From: Thecamonas trahens ATCC 50062 | Taxonomy: Eukaryota > Apusozoa > Apusomonadida > Apusomonadidae | Length of the DNA stretch: 64,000 nucleotides | Assembly: GCF_000142905.1 (NCBI RefSeq) | Contig: NW_013657676.1 | Coordinates: 499,256-563,255, forward strand | Direction: 5' to 3' | Shown: piece by piece, positions 11,331-21,892 of the stretch | Numbering within the stretch: position 1 is the first letter of the stretch | Layout of the letters: each line of letters begins with the position of its first letter | The notes under the pieces: model-generated | What the model was told of the DNA's origin: nothing | Databases searched by the model: none | The model's input: only the letters and a program-made list of their open reading frames with translations | Made by a program: the position numbers and the translations under genes

Positions 11331-11849
11331 CCCCTACTCGGCTCCACCTGCGGCGCCTTGTCTGGCTGGCGGCGTCAGGTGCGGCCAGGCACACGCGCAG
11401 CGACGGCCAACTCGTCGGATGGCCATCCTGGCTCTGATGGTGGACATCGTTGAGCCGTGACAGAGGCCAGCAATCGCATCGCTGCTGTTTGTAGTAGCGT
11501 ACCTGGTATGGTCTCCCAGCGCAATGGATGAGTCAAAGCTGCCGAGTGTGCGTGCGTTAGTGGGCTGGGCCACAACAGGTGCGAGCGACACTTCGATGGC
11601 CATCGTTGAGCCGTGCCAGAGGACCGCATCGCCATTGCTTGCGGCAGCGTACTTGGTAGAGACCACATCACCCCGCCAACCAGTGCTAGCATCGCTTCCA
11701 GCTTCCATCGCCTCTGGCTTCCATACGGCTTCCATCGAGTCGGTTGAGCGAGGTCACGCCAGACCCTCGGCCACAGGCAAGGGAAGGAGCATTGCCACGT
11801 CTCGACGGCGACACACAACTCTGTGACTCGCATTGTGCGACGGCAGACG
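11331..11849. other. Intergenic interval with an imperfect 155-bp-spaced direct repeat
   Basis: This lies between the divergent receptor and PIN-like genes. Two related segments near 11444-11510 and 11599-11662 share CATCGTTGAGCCGTG followed by matching blocks. On the minus strand the interval contains a 133-codon ORF (11735 to 11334) in the receptor frame, ending two codons before the receptor ATG. I do not call it a gene. Confidence 0.5.
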
Positions 11850-12962
11850 ATGGGCTCGTGCGAGGTAGGCGCGGCCTCGCGGCGTGTGCTGTCGTTTGCG
11901 GTGGACTCGGGCATGTTTGCATCCAAGGAGACCAATCATCGGACGGTGGACGATGCTGGGAGGACGTCGTGCGGAATGGTGCCTCGACTGATGATGGCAG
12001 CTCTGCTTGCTTGCCCTGATGTCATTTGCAGGGTTGTCGTCTGTGATCTTGTGGTGGAGGAGGTTCAGAACTGGGAAGGCAATCCGGATCCGTTTGTCCA
12101 GGATGCTGATGAACTCGCTCGTCTCATGGTGGCTCATCCGCCGCCGGATGGCCTCCCGCTGCCGAGTGCTGACGAGGAGTTGGACAATGTGGCCGGGACC
12201 CAGCTGATGCAGAGCCATGGCGCGACAGTTATTCAAGTGGTTCCATCAGTCTCGCTCGATGGGCTGCACGCACGCGCCGACGCCGTTCGCGCTGCACACA
12301 GCCACGAGTGGACCCAGCGACAGCAGCGGATCCTCTACACCAACGGCGCGTTTTGCGCCAACGATGCCCGCATCGTCGAGACTGCACACTCGCTAAACCT
12401 CCCGCTCCTCACCATCAACAAGCGGATGACAACTCAGACCAATCCCGGCCGCAACGCGTTGCGCTGGCATCTGTGGCAAGACAAGCCCCGACCGCTGCGT
12501 CTAGTTGTCCTTGACAACCAGCACATCGATAGCGTGCCTGCCCTGGTGACTGCGCTTGTCGCCGCTGGCGCTGCCGGTCCCGCCGCCGCCGCGTCGCTGT
12601 TGCCTCTCCCGGATCCCACCGACTATGTCCGCTCACTCCGGGCGAGCCGGGCCGATGCCAAAACCTACGCCGACGTACATTTACTCACCACCGCCAATGC
12701 TGAGCTTCTTGCTCAAGCTCGTGCTGCCGCCACCGCGGACTTATTGGATGCAATCATCGGCAACTTGCCAGAGGCCGCGCGCTCGCTGCGATCGACCCGC
12801 ACTGTGCTGCACACCTTTACCGACACCGCTCTCGCCGCCGTGCCCGGCCTGGCGCCGCAGGCCTCACTCCAACGGATCCTTGGCCCTGATCAGGCCCGGC
12901 TTCTCATCAAGCAGCTCATCGATGTTCTCCGTCTCGCCGTCGTCGCCGCTCTCCGCGATTGA
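11850..12962 (+). CDS. Hypothetical protein, possible PIN-like nuclease fold
   Basis: This is a 370-residue protein from the first ATG at 11850 (MGSCEVGAAS). No firm family is recognised. Acidic residues are spaced as in PIN-like domains: an early Asp after a beta strand (LSFAVDSG), an acidic helix (CDLVVEEV), then GAFCANDARIVETAHS and a strand ending LLTINKRM. The C-terminal third is helical and Ala/Leu-rich. If the PIN reading is right, it would be an RNA-processing or nuclease-derived protein; the fourth acidic position (N in TINKRM) is not conserved, so activity is doubtful. Confidence 0.55.
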   Translation: MGSCEVGAASRRVLSFAVDSGMFASKETNHRTVDDAGRTSCGMVPRLMMAALLACPDVICRVVVCDLVVEEVQNWEGNPDPFVQDADELARLMVAHPPPDGLPLPSADEELDNVAGTQLMQSHGATVIQVVPSVSLDGLHARADAVRAAHSHEWTQRQQRILYTNGAFCANDARIVETAHSLNLPLLTINKRMTTQTNPGRNALRWHLWQDKPRPLRLVVLDNQHIDSVPALVTALVAAGAAGPAAAASLLPLPDPTDYVRSLRASRADAKTYADVHLLTTANAELLAQARAAATADLLDAIIGNLPEAARSLRSTRTVLHTFTDTALAAVPGLAPQASLQRILGPDQARLLIKQLIDVLRLAVVAALRD

Positions 12963-13156
12963 GATGATCGCACGACGGCCAAGCGACAGCATCGTCATGG
13001 AGTAAAGGACTGGATGCGATGGAAGCAAGTACGGAGATGTGGGAGTAAGATAAGAGTCCTGCTCAGACCAAGCCTTGGCGAGGAGCCTGGTGTGTGTGTG
13101 TGGTGGGGCGTGGTGTGAGATGCCAGACAACACTTCTCGCGAGTCACCATTCATTG

Positions 13157-15152
13157 ATGCTCGTGGTGGTGCTCGTTGCGCTATGGGGCGTGATGGTGGC
13201 CATGCTGATTGTCCTCATCCTGGCCATTCTAGTGTGTGGCTGGGGTGGTGACCAGAAGGAGAATGAGCCACCCAAGATGGCTACTCTCTTCCGCTACTGG
13301 CGGTATGTTACATCTGCCCACCCTTGCCTATCCCTTGCCCCCTCTTCCCGCCCACGCCCTTGCCCTTTGGTGCCTCGCCCGCCTCCCCCCCCCACGCTCT
13401 GCGCTCCGAGCATCTTTACACCTCCGTATTTCCCTATTTCCACCCTCCATGATGACCACAGTCAGCAAGCACATACAACACACATCCTACCCCATTCTCC
13501 TTAACTTTCATCTCCACAACCTCTTCCTACATTCCAAACCAGGCCTTGAAGGCCCTTTGCGGAAGCCGATGAAGCCCATGAATGGCGCAAAGTTGTTCGT
13601 TCGGTTCGTTCGTTTGTTGTTACTAGACTCATCGCATCAACTCTGGTCCGCGCACGAAATGGCTGGGCGACTGGGCGACTGGGCGGCTGGGCGGCTGGGC
13701 GGCTGGGCGGCTGTGTGATCATGGTGTGTGTGTATGTGTGTGTGCGTGTGTGTGATGCTTGTGCAATGGCGTGACTGCGACTGCGTGCGTGGCGTGGGCG
13801 TGGCGGCGTGGCGGGACGACTGTGTGATCATCGGGGGGGGGGGGGGGGGGGGGGGCTGATGCCGCTGCTTCTACTACAGGCATGAACAGTACGTTGATCT
13901 GAAGGGTGGAAGTGGGGCGCTGGTGTGGTGTGTGGATGTGTGTGGATGTGTGTGGAGGGTGGGGTTAGGACTCATGATGATGGTGTCTGCGGATTGGTGT
14001 GCTTTTGTGTGTGAGTGCAGCCTTGTTCTCTCGATCATTTGGTCGGGACGGATCATCAAGTACTACGATGGACACTACATGAATCGCAAGCGGCGGATTG
14101 TGCTGTTCATTGATGTCTTTCTGCTCAACTTTATCGTGGCAGGAATTGTTTTTGCCTCGTCGCAGCCTGCCGATGTCTCTGTCGACTGCACGCTGTTGCA
14201 CTACTGCAACACCGAGTGCGCCGGGTGCGCGACGTCTCAGTTCCGGGTCGGGCATGATAGCAATACGGTCAACTACGAGTTTCCGTATGCCGACTCTGTG
14301 GCGTACCGCAACTGCTCGCGCCCGGGCAGTACCTCGCCTTGCTTCCCGTACTGCAACTCGGCGCGGCGCGGACAGTTTGTGGTGGACACGCGGCTCCGGT
14401 GCCGCAACACACCTGTGGCGCGGCAGCAAGATCTGCTGTGCCTCAAGCCCGAGGCCGTGCCCGAGTGCACCGACAAGGGCACGGATGTGTCTGTTGGTGG
14501 TGTGTCTGCCACGCTCCCGACCGAGCTTGACATGCAGGAGGTTGTGCTCCGGGTTGTGCTCACCATTGCCATTGTCTTCCCGGCCTCGTTCCTGCTCAAG
14601 TCGCTGATGCGGTGCACATATCGGTCCAAGGGCTGCTGCGCGTGCGCGAAAAAGTCGCTCGGTACCATTCTCATTCTAGCCATTCTTGCCGCCGCCGCCA
14701 TTGTCGCCTACATCCTCATCTCGACGCTGCAGGACGGCGAGCTGTTTGGAACGGTCACGGCCTCGTTCCTCGTCGCCTTTCTTGCCGGGCTTGTCCTCGA
14801 CTTTCCCAAGCTCGCCTTTATCTACTACTTCTTCCGCCGCAAGAAGTACGCCGAGCGGTTCATCAAGTGCTACAACATCTATCTCCGCATCCAGCAGGCC
14901 AAGATGCGCAAGGCCAAGAAGGCTGCCAGCAAGCACGTCAAGTCTTCGTCGCGCAAGGCCGGCCAGGCGCCGGTCCTCAAGTCGTCGTCGCGCCGCGGAA
15001 GCCGGAGCAAGAGCCGCCCGGTGAGCCGAAGCAAGAGCAGCAAGGGCCGGAGCAGCAGGAGTCGCGGCTCGTCCTCGCGTCGCGGCTCGTCGTCGCGTCG
15101 TGGCGCCGGCGGCCGTGCGTCCAAGAAGTCTCGGCGGACAAACCGGATCTAA
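13157..15152 (+). CDS. Multipass membrane protein with Cys-rich loop and Ser/Arg tail, spliced
   Basis: Exon 1 (13157-13302) encodes an N-terminal membrane segment (MLVVVLVALWGVMVAMLIV) and ends at gtatgt. The main exon starts at 14021 after gtgagtgcag and runs to 15152. Between them a 9-nt exon (13880-13888, ctactacag upstream and gtacgt downstream) can be included or skipped without changing frame, giving 428 or 425 residues. The main exon has a second membrane segment, a luminal region with more than ten Cys, further membrane segments near VVLRVVLTIAIVFPASFLL, GTILILAILAAAAIVAYIL and TASFLVAFLAGLVL, then a basic tail of Arg/Ser repeats ending KKSRRTNRI. Family not recognised. Confidence 0.7.
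13664..13855. repeat. Intron repeats: 8-bp GGGCGGCT array and a G23 tract
   Basis: Within the large intron of the preceding gene, an array of GGGCGACT/GGGCGGCT units covers about 13664-13713, followed by GT-rich sequence and an uninterrupted run of 23 G at 13833-13855. The G tract lies just upstream of the 9-nt exon and is likely to be unstable or miscounted in assembly. Confidence 0.85.
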
Positions 15153-15236
15153 TGACTGGACCAGGCTGCCGTTGGTTTGCACATGGGCATGCACACTTTT
15201 GCATCGCTTGGTCTTATAGTTTAGCGGCGGGTATGG

Positions 15237-17155
15237 CTACTCGTACTGGGTGGGATAGTACTTGACCGGCCCGTCCTTGTGGCAGCACCAGACGGAGGCG
15301 ACGCGGCGGGCAATGTCCTTCCACTTCTCATTAAAGTACTTCTCGTCGGCCATGCCCGAGACGGCGCGCGACATGGGCGAGATGTGGATGATGCGGTAGT
15401 CTGCGTAGTCGGGCGAGTTGAGCTTCTCAGCCCACCAGGTGTCGAGATGGGCCTCCTCGAGCCACTCCTCGGGCGTCTCCGGGTTGGAGATGGCGGTGGC
15501 CTCCTCGCATGACGGGCCGTCGTTGCCGCCGCAAAAGTAAAAGTGGAACCGCGAGTTGGTGACTGAGCCCGGGACCCGCGGGTCGATGAGGAACGACGAC
15601 TCACGAAAGTCAACGATGCCGAGTTCGTCAAAGTGCTGCGGATTGAGGACGTGGTCGAGTGGGCACACAAACGGGAGCTGGAAGCCCTCGGAGTTCGAGA
15701 CTCGGCACTTTGTCATAAAGTACCAGAACTTGTCGCACCCGCACCAGAGCTGCGGAACGACGAGGATGCGGTCGGTGAGCCGCGCAATCATGGCAGCGTC
15801 GAGGAACTGCTTGACCTGCCACTTGCCGAGCTCCATCTGGTCCGTCGGGATGGCTTCGCGCGGAGTATCGGACCCATCGCGGAGCCACTTGGCAGGAAGG
15901 TCAAAGTCAAAGGTAAGGAACTTGCCGTCGGCGTAGTACGCGACGTCGTCCGAGAAAAGCATGGTCTCGCGCAGGCGGTGCCGCTTGCCAAAGTCGCCGC
16001 CAAAGACGTGAGTGACGTGCGCCATAAACGGCGTCACACCCAGCCGCTGTGGCATCTTCTGCACAAAGTACGTGTGCCCGTTGCAGAAGAGGAGCGTGGG
16101 TAGGGTGCCGACTCGGAGCTTGCTGTGCCAGGCGTGGAAGATGCGCGTGCCCGGAACAAGCTTCATGCCCTCGTAGCCCTCGGCCATGAGGATGTTGATG
16201 GCCGGCTGGTCGCGAAGGTTCTCGTCGGCCTTGAGGCGGACCACAAGCTCGTCAAAGAAAGCAAAAGCACGCTCAGTCGGACGGACGTAGACAAAGCCAC
16301 AGTTAAACTCGGGCTTACCCGGCTGCGGCAGTTCGAGGCCGCCGTCAAACGTCGTCGTGTCGAGGTTGTCGGTCGAGATGAGCACGTCGGCCTGCCGCGA
16401 GTGGTAGTACAGATACGGCAGCGGGTTGCGGAGGTACGCGAGGTCGTCGTCGGTGACCAGGAGCTCAAAGCCCCACTTGATGATCTTGCCAATCGTCACG
16501 TACTTTGCCCGCATGAGCCGGACAAACTCGGTCGAGCCCCAGCCGAGGCCCTCCTCGGCCACCTTTTCGTCGGTTCGGACGCGAACAACGTAGATGCCAC
16601 GCTCAATGAGGTACTCCATCAGCTTGTCGTCAAAGGCGCCGATGACGTAGTTGGTGATGTGCAGCCTGGCCATGTTGCGGACGTACGAGACGATGAACAG
16701 CCGATGCTGGTAGTTGGCAAAGGTGACAATGATCTGGTTGTTCACCGCCACCCGCTCAAACGCCTCCTTGGTCAGCTCAGGCCGATCGCCGGGCTTGAGA
16801 ATACCCTTGGCTCCAAGCGCTCCCACCTGTTGCGACTCCTTGAGGTGTTGATGCTGATGGTCGACGGTGACAATGGTTCCCTGTCCGTGGGCACCGACCT
16901 CATGGGTATCATCATCTCCATGATCATGTTTTGCCCCATGATCACCATCACTATGGTCATGCCCATGCCCATGCCCATGCCCATGCTCATTCCCAAGACT
17001 ATCGTCTCCCGTCGCTGTCCCTGCAAAGGCCAACGTCGCCCTCCCTGCCCCACTCTTTCCCCCTCCCGTGAGGACCAGACCAGGAGCAGGACCACCGCCC
17101 AACATGCCATGTTGGCCAAAAGCAGCACCTTGCCCATGTTGTTGTTCAACCGCAT
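15237..17155 (-). CDS. Type II membrane glycosyltransferase, GT77/Nucleotid_trans-like, one frame break
   Basis: Expected to be a Golgi enzyme adding sugars from nucleotide-sugar donors. The ATG at 17155 opens a short cytosolic tail and a signal anchor (VLLLANMACWAVVLLLV). A stem follows with a His-Gly run (HGHGHGHGHDH), then the catalytic domain. Supporting motifs are LFIVSYVRNMARL, the DXD-type metal site in LLVTDDDLAYLRNP, the acceptor-side block FNCGFVYVRPT, DQPAINILM and GTRIFHAWHSK, as in the Nucleotid_trans family (plant arabinosyl- and xylosyltransferases). The anchor and catalytic part are in different frames; one extra base in C5 at 17059-17063 joins them into 639 residues. The hAT element begins 50 bp upstream of the ATG. 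Confidence 0.8.
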
Positions 17156-17204
17156 GGTGTCACTGTCTAGCTGTGTGAAGTGGTTGCCACACACACACAC
17201 ACAC

Positions 17205-17220
17205 CAGTGTACGGAACGAC
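17205..17220 (+). repeat. hAT left terminal inverted repeat
   Basis: CAGTGTACGGAACGAC. It differs from the complement of the right end at positions 6 and 15. The flanking 8 bp are ACACACAC. Confidence 0.9.
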
Positions 17221-17326
17221 GATAGTCATAGTCATTCGTAGTCAAAAGATTTAGTCATTAGTTAGTCAGTCAAACGTCAATGACTAAGATGGTGATCAAG
17301 ACGGAGACACCCCTCTCACACGCAGC

Positions 17327-19867
17327 ATGCCCCGTTCTTCGGCCTTGTGGCAGCTTGTCACGCACCAGAACAGAGAGGCTCCTTGCTGCAGGCTCTGCGG
17401 CAAGCAGATTAGCCTCAACAGTTTCAAGTCGACCTCAAATATCAAAAGCCACTTCCGAAACGCCCACAGCGAGGTGCTGTCGGCGCTGGACGTTGATGTC
17501 CCCACGTCCAGCCAGCAGCTGCAGGCGTACTTCCCCTCGGAAGACCGCTTGAAGGCTGCAAAGCCGCGCGTTGCGGAATACGCGCTCAAGAGCGTGCTGT
17601 ACAAGCACCGCTCGTTTGCGTCGATCGAAGACCCGTACCTCGCCCACATGTTCGCTGTCGCAGTGGGTTTGAGTGCGACGAGCGTGCGCAAGATTCTACC
17701 GTGCGAGAAGCACCTGCGTGAGGGTGTACTCGATCGCGTTTTCCTCAAGTACCGCACCAAGATGCAGGAGCACATTGGGGACGGGCCTATCTCCCTCATC
17801 GTCGATGAGTGGACGTCGTCTGGGACGCGCCATACCTTTCTCGGTGTGTGTGCCCAGTTCTACAGTTCGGGAGTGCGCATGACAATCCCCATCGGGTTCA
17901 AGGCGCTCACCGCCGATCTCATGAACGCTGTTCGCTCAACGTCTGACGACAGCGCCGAGTACGACACCACATATCTCTCCGCCAACGCCGAGAATCTCGC
18001 CAAGGTGGTGAAGCTCTGTGTGACAGAGTTCGGGATTGACTGGGTCCAGGTAGTCGCCTTGTCTAGCGACACAACGGCGCTCATGCCCCGGATGACAAAG
18101 CGCTTCCTCGAACTCCCGTGGCATCCATGTCTCTCCCACCGCATTCAGCGCATCGTCGGTGACGTGCTCAAGGCGGTACAGGCTGACAGTGAGCTGGATC
18201 CTGCCTTGGTGCAAACAGACTTGGTCTCGAGCCGTGACACGGCCGTACTCGAGATGGGCGGGGTAGGCGAGGACACGGACGACGAGGACGTCGAAAACGA
18301 GGATGGGTTCTCGGAGGTGGCATCGTTGTCGTCGTCAGAGTGGCCGACGCTGAGTGATACCGTTGCATCCGATGACTTTGCCTCTGCCCCGCTCGTGGGA
18401 AGCACTGACGCAATTTCTAAGCTGCGCCGCCTTGTCTCTTTCATCTCTCGCTCGTCCAAGGCCAAGCGCACGATGCGCCACTTCATCAACAAGAAGAACA
18501 TCGAGGCTACGCACGCATACAAGTCCGCGCTGAACTCATATGAGATGGATGTCCAGCTTGGTCAAGTAACCGTGGATGACAAACCGTCTCCACCCGTCCT
18601 GGTAACATACACGTCGTTGCGGCCGGACGTGAGTACTCGCTGGGGCTCGACGGTGACTATGCTGGAACGGGCGTCGAGGATGAAGGATGCCGTGGATTTT
18701 GTTTCGACTGAGATCGCGGGTGCCCCGGCTAAGTTGACCGCGAGCGAGTGGGACGAGGTACATGACGCTGTGGAGGTACTCCTCACGATCAACAACTCGT
18801 GCGTCATGTCTCAGACGTCCGATATGTCGTCCTCCCTTTCGCTCCTTACGATGGTGGGGATTGTGGACGATCTGGCAGAGCTCAAGATCAACAACGAGGA
18901 TATCCCTAGGATCCAACAGCTGTGCGACATCGCCACCCAGGCAGTGTACAAACAGGTTGCGTACTTGTACAAAGAGGATGCGTGCCTCTTTGCTCTCCTT
19001 ATTGACACGACTGTCACCAAGGACGACCTTATGTATGTCCAGGGAGTTGTCGCCGACGCCAACAACTCGCTTGGTGTGCGCCATCTGGCGACCGCTGCTG
19101 AGGTCCACCATGACATGTGGCGTCGCTTGGCAGACGTCCTTGAGCCCAAGCTCCTGGACATTCTATCCACGCTCCCGTCGCATACTGCGGCGTCATCGAG
19201 CGGAGCGAGCAACACGCTGCCGCAAGAATCGCGGGACCCCACGTACTTTTCCCCGAGTATGTCTGCTGCCGGTGGGCCATCCAAGGTGGTAATGGCTGAG
19301 CCGGCTTCATCGCCACAGGCGCGCTCGCGGATGGCCGCGGAGCGCGAGGCGCGCGCTCGTAACATTGCCAAGCGCGAGAAGAACGCGGGGAAGCGCCTGC
19401 GCGCGAAGAGCGTTGATGAGGTTCGCGGCTGCAAGGTGCGAAAGATGACGGTGAACGATACGCCTGCGTCTGTGGCTTCGTTCAGCAACTACAAGCTCGT
19501 CGAAGTGTTCTGCAAGGTTCTCACGGCTACGTTGTACAACAGTCGGCTAATCTCTACCTCTTCAAGTTTGTCCGTAGGCGACGTGTTGGCTAAGTTTGAG
19601 GACGTGTGCGTCGGTCTCGAGTCTCGCAAGAACTGGAACCGCAAGGCTGACGTACGGCGGATCCAGGTGCTGTGTGCGAGGTTCCGCTTGTGGGGCCAGG
19701 GGATCCTTCTTCCATCGGCCTCCGCTGCCAGCGTCGAACGGCTCAACTCGGTGGCGACAGACATGATGACGAGGAAGCGGAACCGCCTCTCGGCTCTGCG
19801 CGCCGAGAAGATGATGCTCCTGCGTGCATGGATGCTTTTCGACTTTGAGCTGACGAAGAAACTGTAG
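17327..19867 (+). CDS. hAT transposase with BED zinc finger
   Basis: An intact 846-residue transposase that cuts and moves the surrounding element. An N-terminal BED finger is seen as C-C-R-L-C-G-K followed by HFRNAH. The RNase-H-like core shows the first catalytic Asp in LIVDEWTSSGT, the second in VVALSSDTTA, the CxxH block in PWHPCLSHRIQRIV and the STRWGSTVTMLERA block. The C-terminal hAT dimerisation region, with the catalytic Glu, is SASAASVERLNSVATDMM. A long acidic Ser-rich linker lies between the core blocks. The start at 17327 is the first ATG in this frame; an earlier ATG at 17280 is in another frame. No stops or frame breaks interrupt it, unlike several host genes nearby. Confidence 0.95.
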   Translation: MPRSSALWQLVTHQNREAPCCRLCGKQISLNSFKSTSNIKSHFRNAHSEVLSALDVDVPTSSQQLQAYFPSEDRLKAAKPRVAEYALKSVLYKHRSFASIEDPYLAHMFAVAVGLSATSVRKILPCEKHLREGVLDRVFLKYRTKMQEHIGDGPISLIVDEWTSSGTRHTFLGVCAQFYSSGVRMTIPIGFKALTADLMNAVRSTSDDSAEYDTTYLSANAENLAKVVKLCVTEFGIDWVQVVALSSDTTALMPRMTKRFLELPWHPCLSHRIQRIVGDVLKAVQADSELDPALVQTDLVSSRDTAVLEMGGVGEDTDDEDVENEDGFSEVASLSSSEWPTLSDTVASDDFASAPLVGSTDAISKLRRLVSFISRSSKAKRTMRHFINKKNIEATHAYKSALNSYEMDVQLGQVTVDDKPSPPVLVTYTSLRPDVSTRWGSTVTMLERASRMKDAVDFVSTEIAGAPAKLTASEWDEVHDAVEVLLTINNSCVMSQTSDMSSSLSLLTMVGIVDDLAELKINNEDIPRIQQLCDIATQAVYKQVAYLYKEDACLFALLIDTTVTKDDLMYVQGVVADANNSLGVRHLATAAEVHHDMWRRLADVLEPKLLDILSTLPSHTAASSSGASNTLPQESRDPTYFSPSMSAAGGPSKVVMAEPASSPQARSRMAAEREARARNIAKREKNAGKRLRAKSVDEVRGCKVRKMTVNDTPASVASFSNYKLVEVFCKVLTATLYNSRLISTSSSLSVGDVLAKFEDVCVGLESRKNWNRKADVRRIQVLCARFRLWGQGILLPSASAASVERLNSVATDMMTRKRNRLSALRAEKMMLLRAWMLFDFELTKKL

Positions 19868-19932
19868 TGACGATACGCATCAGCTGTTAGTCATTTAGTC
19901 AGTCATTAGAATCAGTTAGTTAGTCACAGTAA

Positions 19933-19948
19933 GCCGTTCCGTTCACTG
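19933..19948 (-). repeat. hAT right terminal inverted repeat
   Basis: The complement reads CAGTGAACGGAACGGC. It is followed directly by the second ACACACAC copy. Confidence 0.9.
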
Positions 19949-20351
19949 ACACACACTCTCTCTCTCGGTCTCTCGGTCTCTCGGTCTCTCGCTCTCTTCG
20001 TCACCTGGGGACTGACCCACTCGGTTGCTCCTCGCCCGACTCCTCTTACAACCGTTGGCTACATGTCCAATATCGGACTTGGGAACGCAGGGCTTGTGGA
20101 ATAGCAGAGCGAGTGCGATGTGGGGATCGGAGGATGGGGATACCTTTGTGGAAGGTTGATATGTCTGAGTTGATGTTGATGCCTGCCTGGGGTGTGTGTG
20201 TGTGTGCTGCTGTTAGCCGTCGACGTGGCAGCAAGGTTGCAGCGGCATCGAGCGCGCCTTCCTCTCCGCACCGGCAGCGCCGATTCACACACACATCGAA
20301 GCAACTTGTCATGGTTCGACAAGGCACATTCATTGAGTGATGCTCACGTCT
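19949..20351. other. Intergenic, simple repeats, no gene seen
   Basis: It begins with the right target duplication ACACACAC, continues into TCTCTCGG 8-mers to about 20000, and then unique sequence downstream of the transporter stop. ORFs here are short and lack family features. Confidence 0.6.
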
Positions 20352-21646
20352 TCACACGTGAGCTGATGCCGAGTGGCCGGCGCCCCAGCCAAAGACCTCG
20401 ACGCAGATGGCGTGGAGCGAGACAAAGGTGCCGAGGGCGCCGCCTGTGACGCCAAAGGCGACGATGGCGTAGCGGAAGCCTTGCGGGACAAAGTTGGAGG
20501 CTGGCTCCTTGCGGAAAAAGTGAAGATGGAGGAGGGCGGGGAGGATGAACGAGAGAGTGGCCGAGCCGACGTTGCCAATGAGCGAGAGGAGGAGGCCAAA
20601 GCGCGGTAGGATGTAGGCGATGAGAGCGGTTGTGGCCACAAGTGCGGTGGCGATGGCCTTGCGGTGTGCAGGTGCGTTCGAGCCGGTGGCCTCGGCGACA
20701 ATGTCGATGACCGGAAAGAGCTGCAGCGGGTAGGTGAAGACGACGCCAAGGCAAATGCAGAGCGTGACGACATTGAGCAGCGGCGTCGGCTCTATGTTGA
20801 GAGTGAGCACGTCCTCGACAGCCGAGCCAAAGGCAAGGTAGCCGAGAACGCCAAAAAGCATAAAGATGAGCGAGACAACGACGATGCAAAGGGTGAGAAG
20901 GCGTGTAAAGGTCGCCGGGGCGAGACCCATGTTGGACTCCATGGGCACGACGAGGGCGATGCCCTCAAAGCCCGAGACGACGACGCCAAAGAAAAGCGCA
21001 AACGACGACCAGTTGGCAAGGACCACATCGCCATCAGGTGGCGGGGCAAAGGCCATCTGGTCCAAAGCGCGGGCTGTGATGACAACAAAGCCAAAGAGGA
21101 GGACAGCATCGGCGGCGAGCGAAAAGGGTACCAACTTGGACATGTCCTGGATGAGCGAGAGGAGGAGCACACCTGGAACCATGGCAACGAGAAAGAACCA
21201 GGCGTGTGACTCGTGGCCAAAGACCATGGCGGCGTTGCTCGAGACAAAGATAAAGTATCCGATGCAAAGCCGAGCTGAGTGATGACCACGGCCGAGTCGA
21301 CGACCAGCCTCCCTGTGGGGCCATACACGGTGGCGGCAATGTCGCCATAGCTCACAGCACCACCTCCAGCACGACGAGCTTCGAGCTTTCGCTTGCACTC
21401 GATAAGAAGCATGCAGCAGTAGCCTGTGAGTGCTCCAATGATGCCCAGACCAACCAGGCCGACGCCTAGTCCGGCGCACTTGACCGCGTAGGGGATGGAG
21501 AGGTAGTTGGCACCCACAAAGGCCTTCATCATGTGTCCAAAGTGCGAGCCAAGAGACTCATTGTGTCCATCTTCGTCACTTTGTCCATGTCCATGGTCTC
21601 CCTTCTTCATCACTTCGGCCCCCACAACAGGCCCAGACGTCGACAT
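20352..21646 (-). CDS. Amino-acid transporter, AAAP family (SLC36/SLC38-like), one frame break
   Basis: A secondary transporter of neutral amino acids, probably vacuolar or plasma membrane. The start at 21646 gives a short His/Asp-rich cytosolic tail, then the family's first membrane block (GHMMKAFVGANYLSIPYAVK, then GLGVGLVGLGIIGALTGYC). The rest shows about ten further membrane segments, including the ANWSSFALFFGVVVSGFEGI block that is strongly AAAP-like and the loop ATFTRLLT. The frame breaks at TTT (21266-21268 on the plus strand as AAA): one more base joins VVITQLGF to CIGYFIFVSSNA. Repaired length is 431 residues, normal for the family. Confidence 0.88.
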
Positions 21647-21892
21647 CAGAGTCTGCGCTCTTGTGTAGAGTCGTGGTCGTCGTCGACGTCGGCTGCTGGT
21701 GGCTGGCCAGTCGCCGGTTGGCGGTCGGCGGTTGGCGAGGGCGGGGGGAGGGGAGGGATGTGATGGCGTGGGGGACGGGGGGGTAGGGGTAGGAATGGAG
21801 TTTGAGCGTAGGCGTGGGGATAGGCGTAGTAACGATGTCTGGTGTGTGTGTGTGTGCGCGTGTGTGTGTGATGCAGATCTTTATTCTCGCCT

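Larger units (their letters stand above)
17205..19948 (+). mobile_element. Complete hAT-family DNA transposon
   Basis: The 2,744-bp element has terminal inverted repeats: CAGTGTACGGAACGAC at 17205-17220 against the complement of 19933-19948, CAGTGAACGGAACGGC. That is 16 bp with two mismatches, starting with CAGTG as hAT ends do. An 8-bp ACACACAC flanks both sides (17197-17204 and 19949-19956), the hAT duplication length, although the site is a CA microsatellite so the match is weaker evidence. Both ends carry clusters of TAGTCA-type subterminal motifs (about 17220-17280 and 19887-19925), as expected for transposase binding. One intact transposase ORF fills the centre. The intact ORF and near-matching ends suggest a recent arrival. 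Confidence 0.93.

Noticed and set aside
17280-17552. Separate small ORF at the start of the transposon
   Set aside because: It overlaps the transposase in another frame and shows no features.
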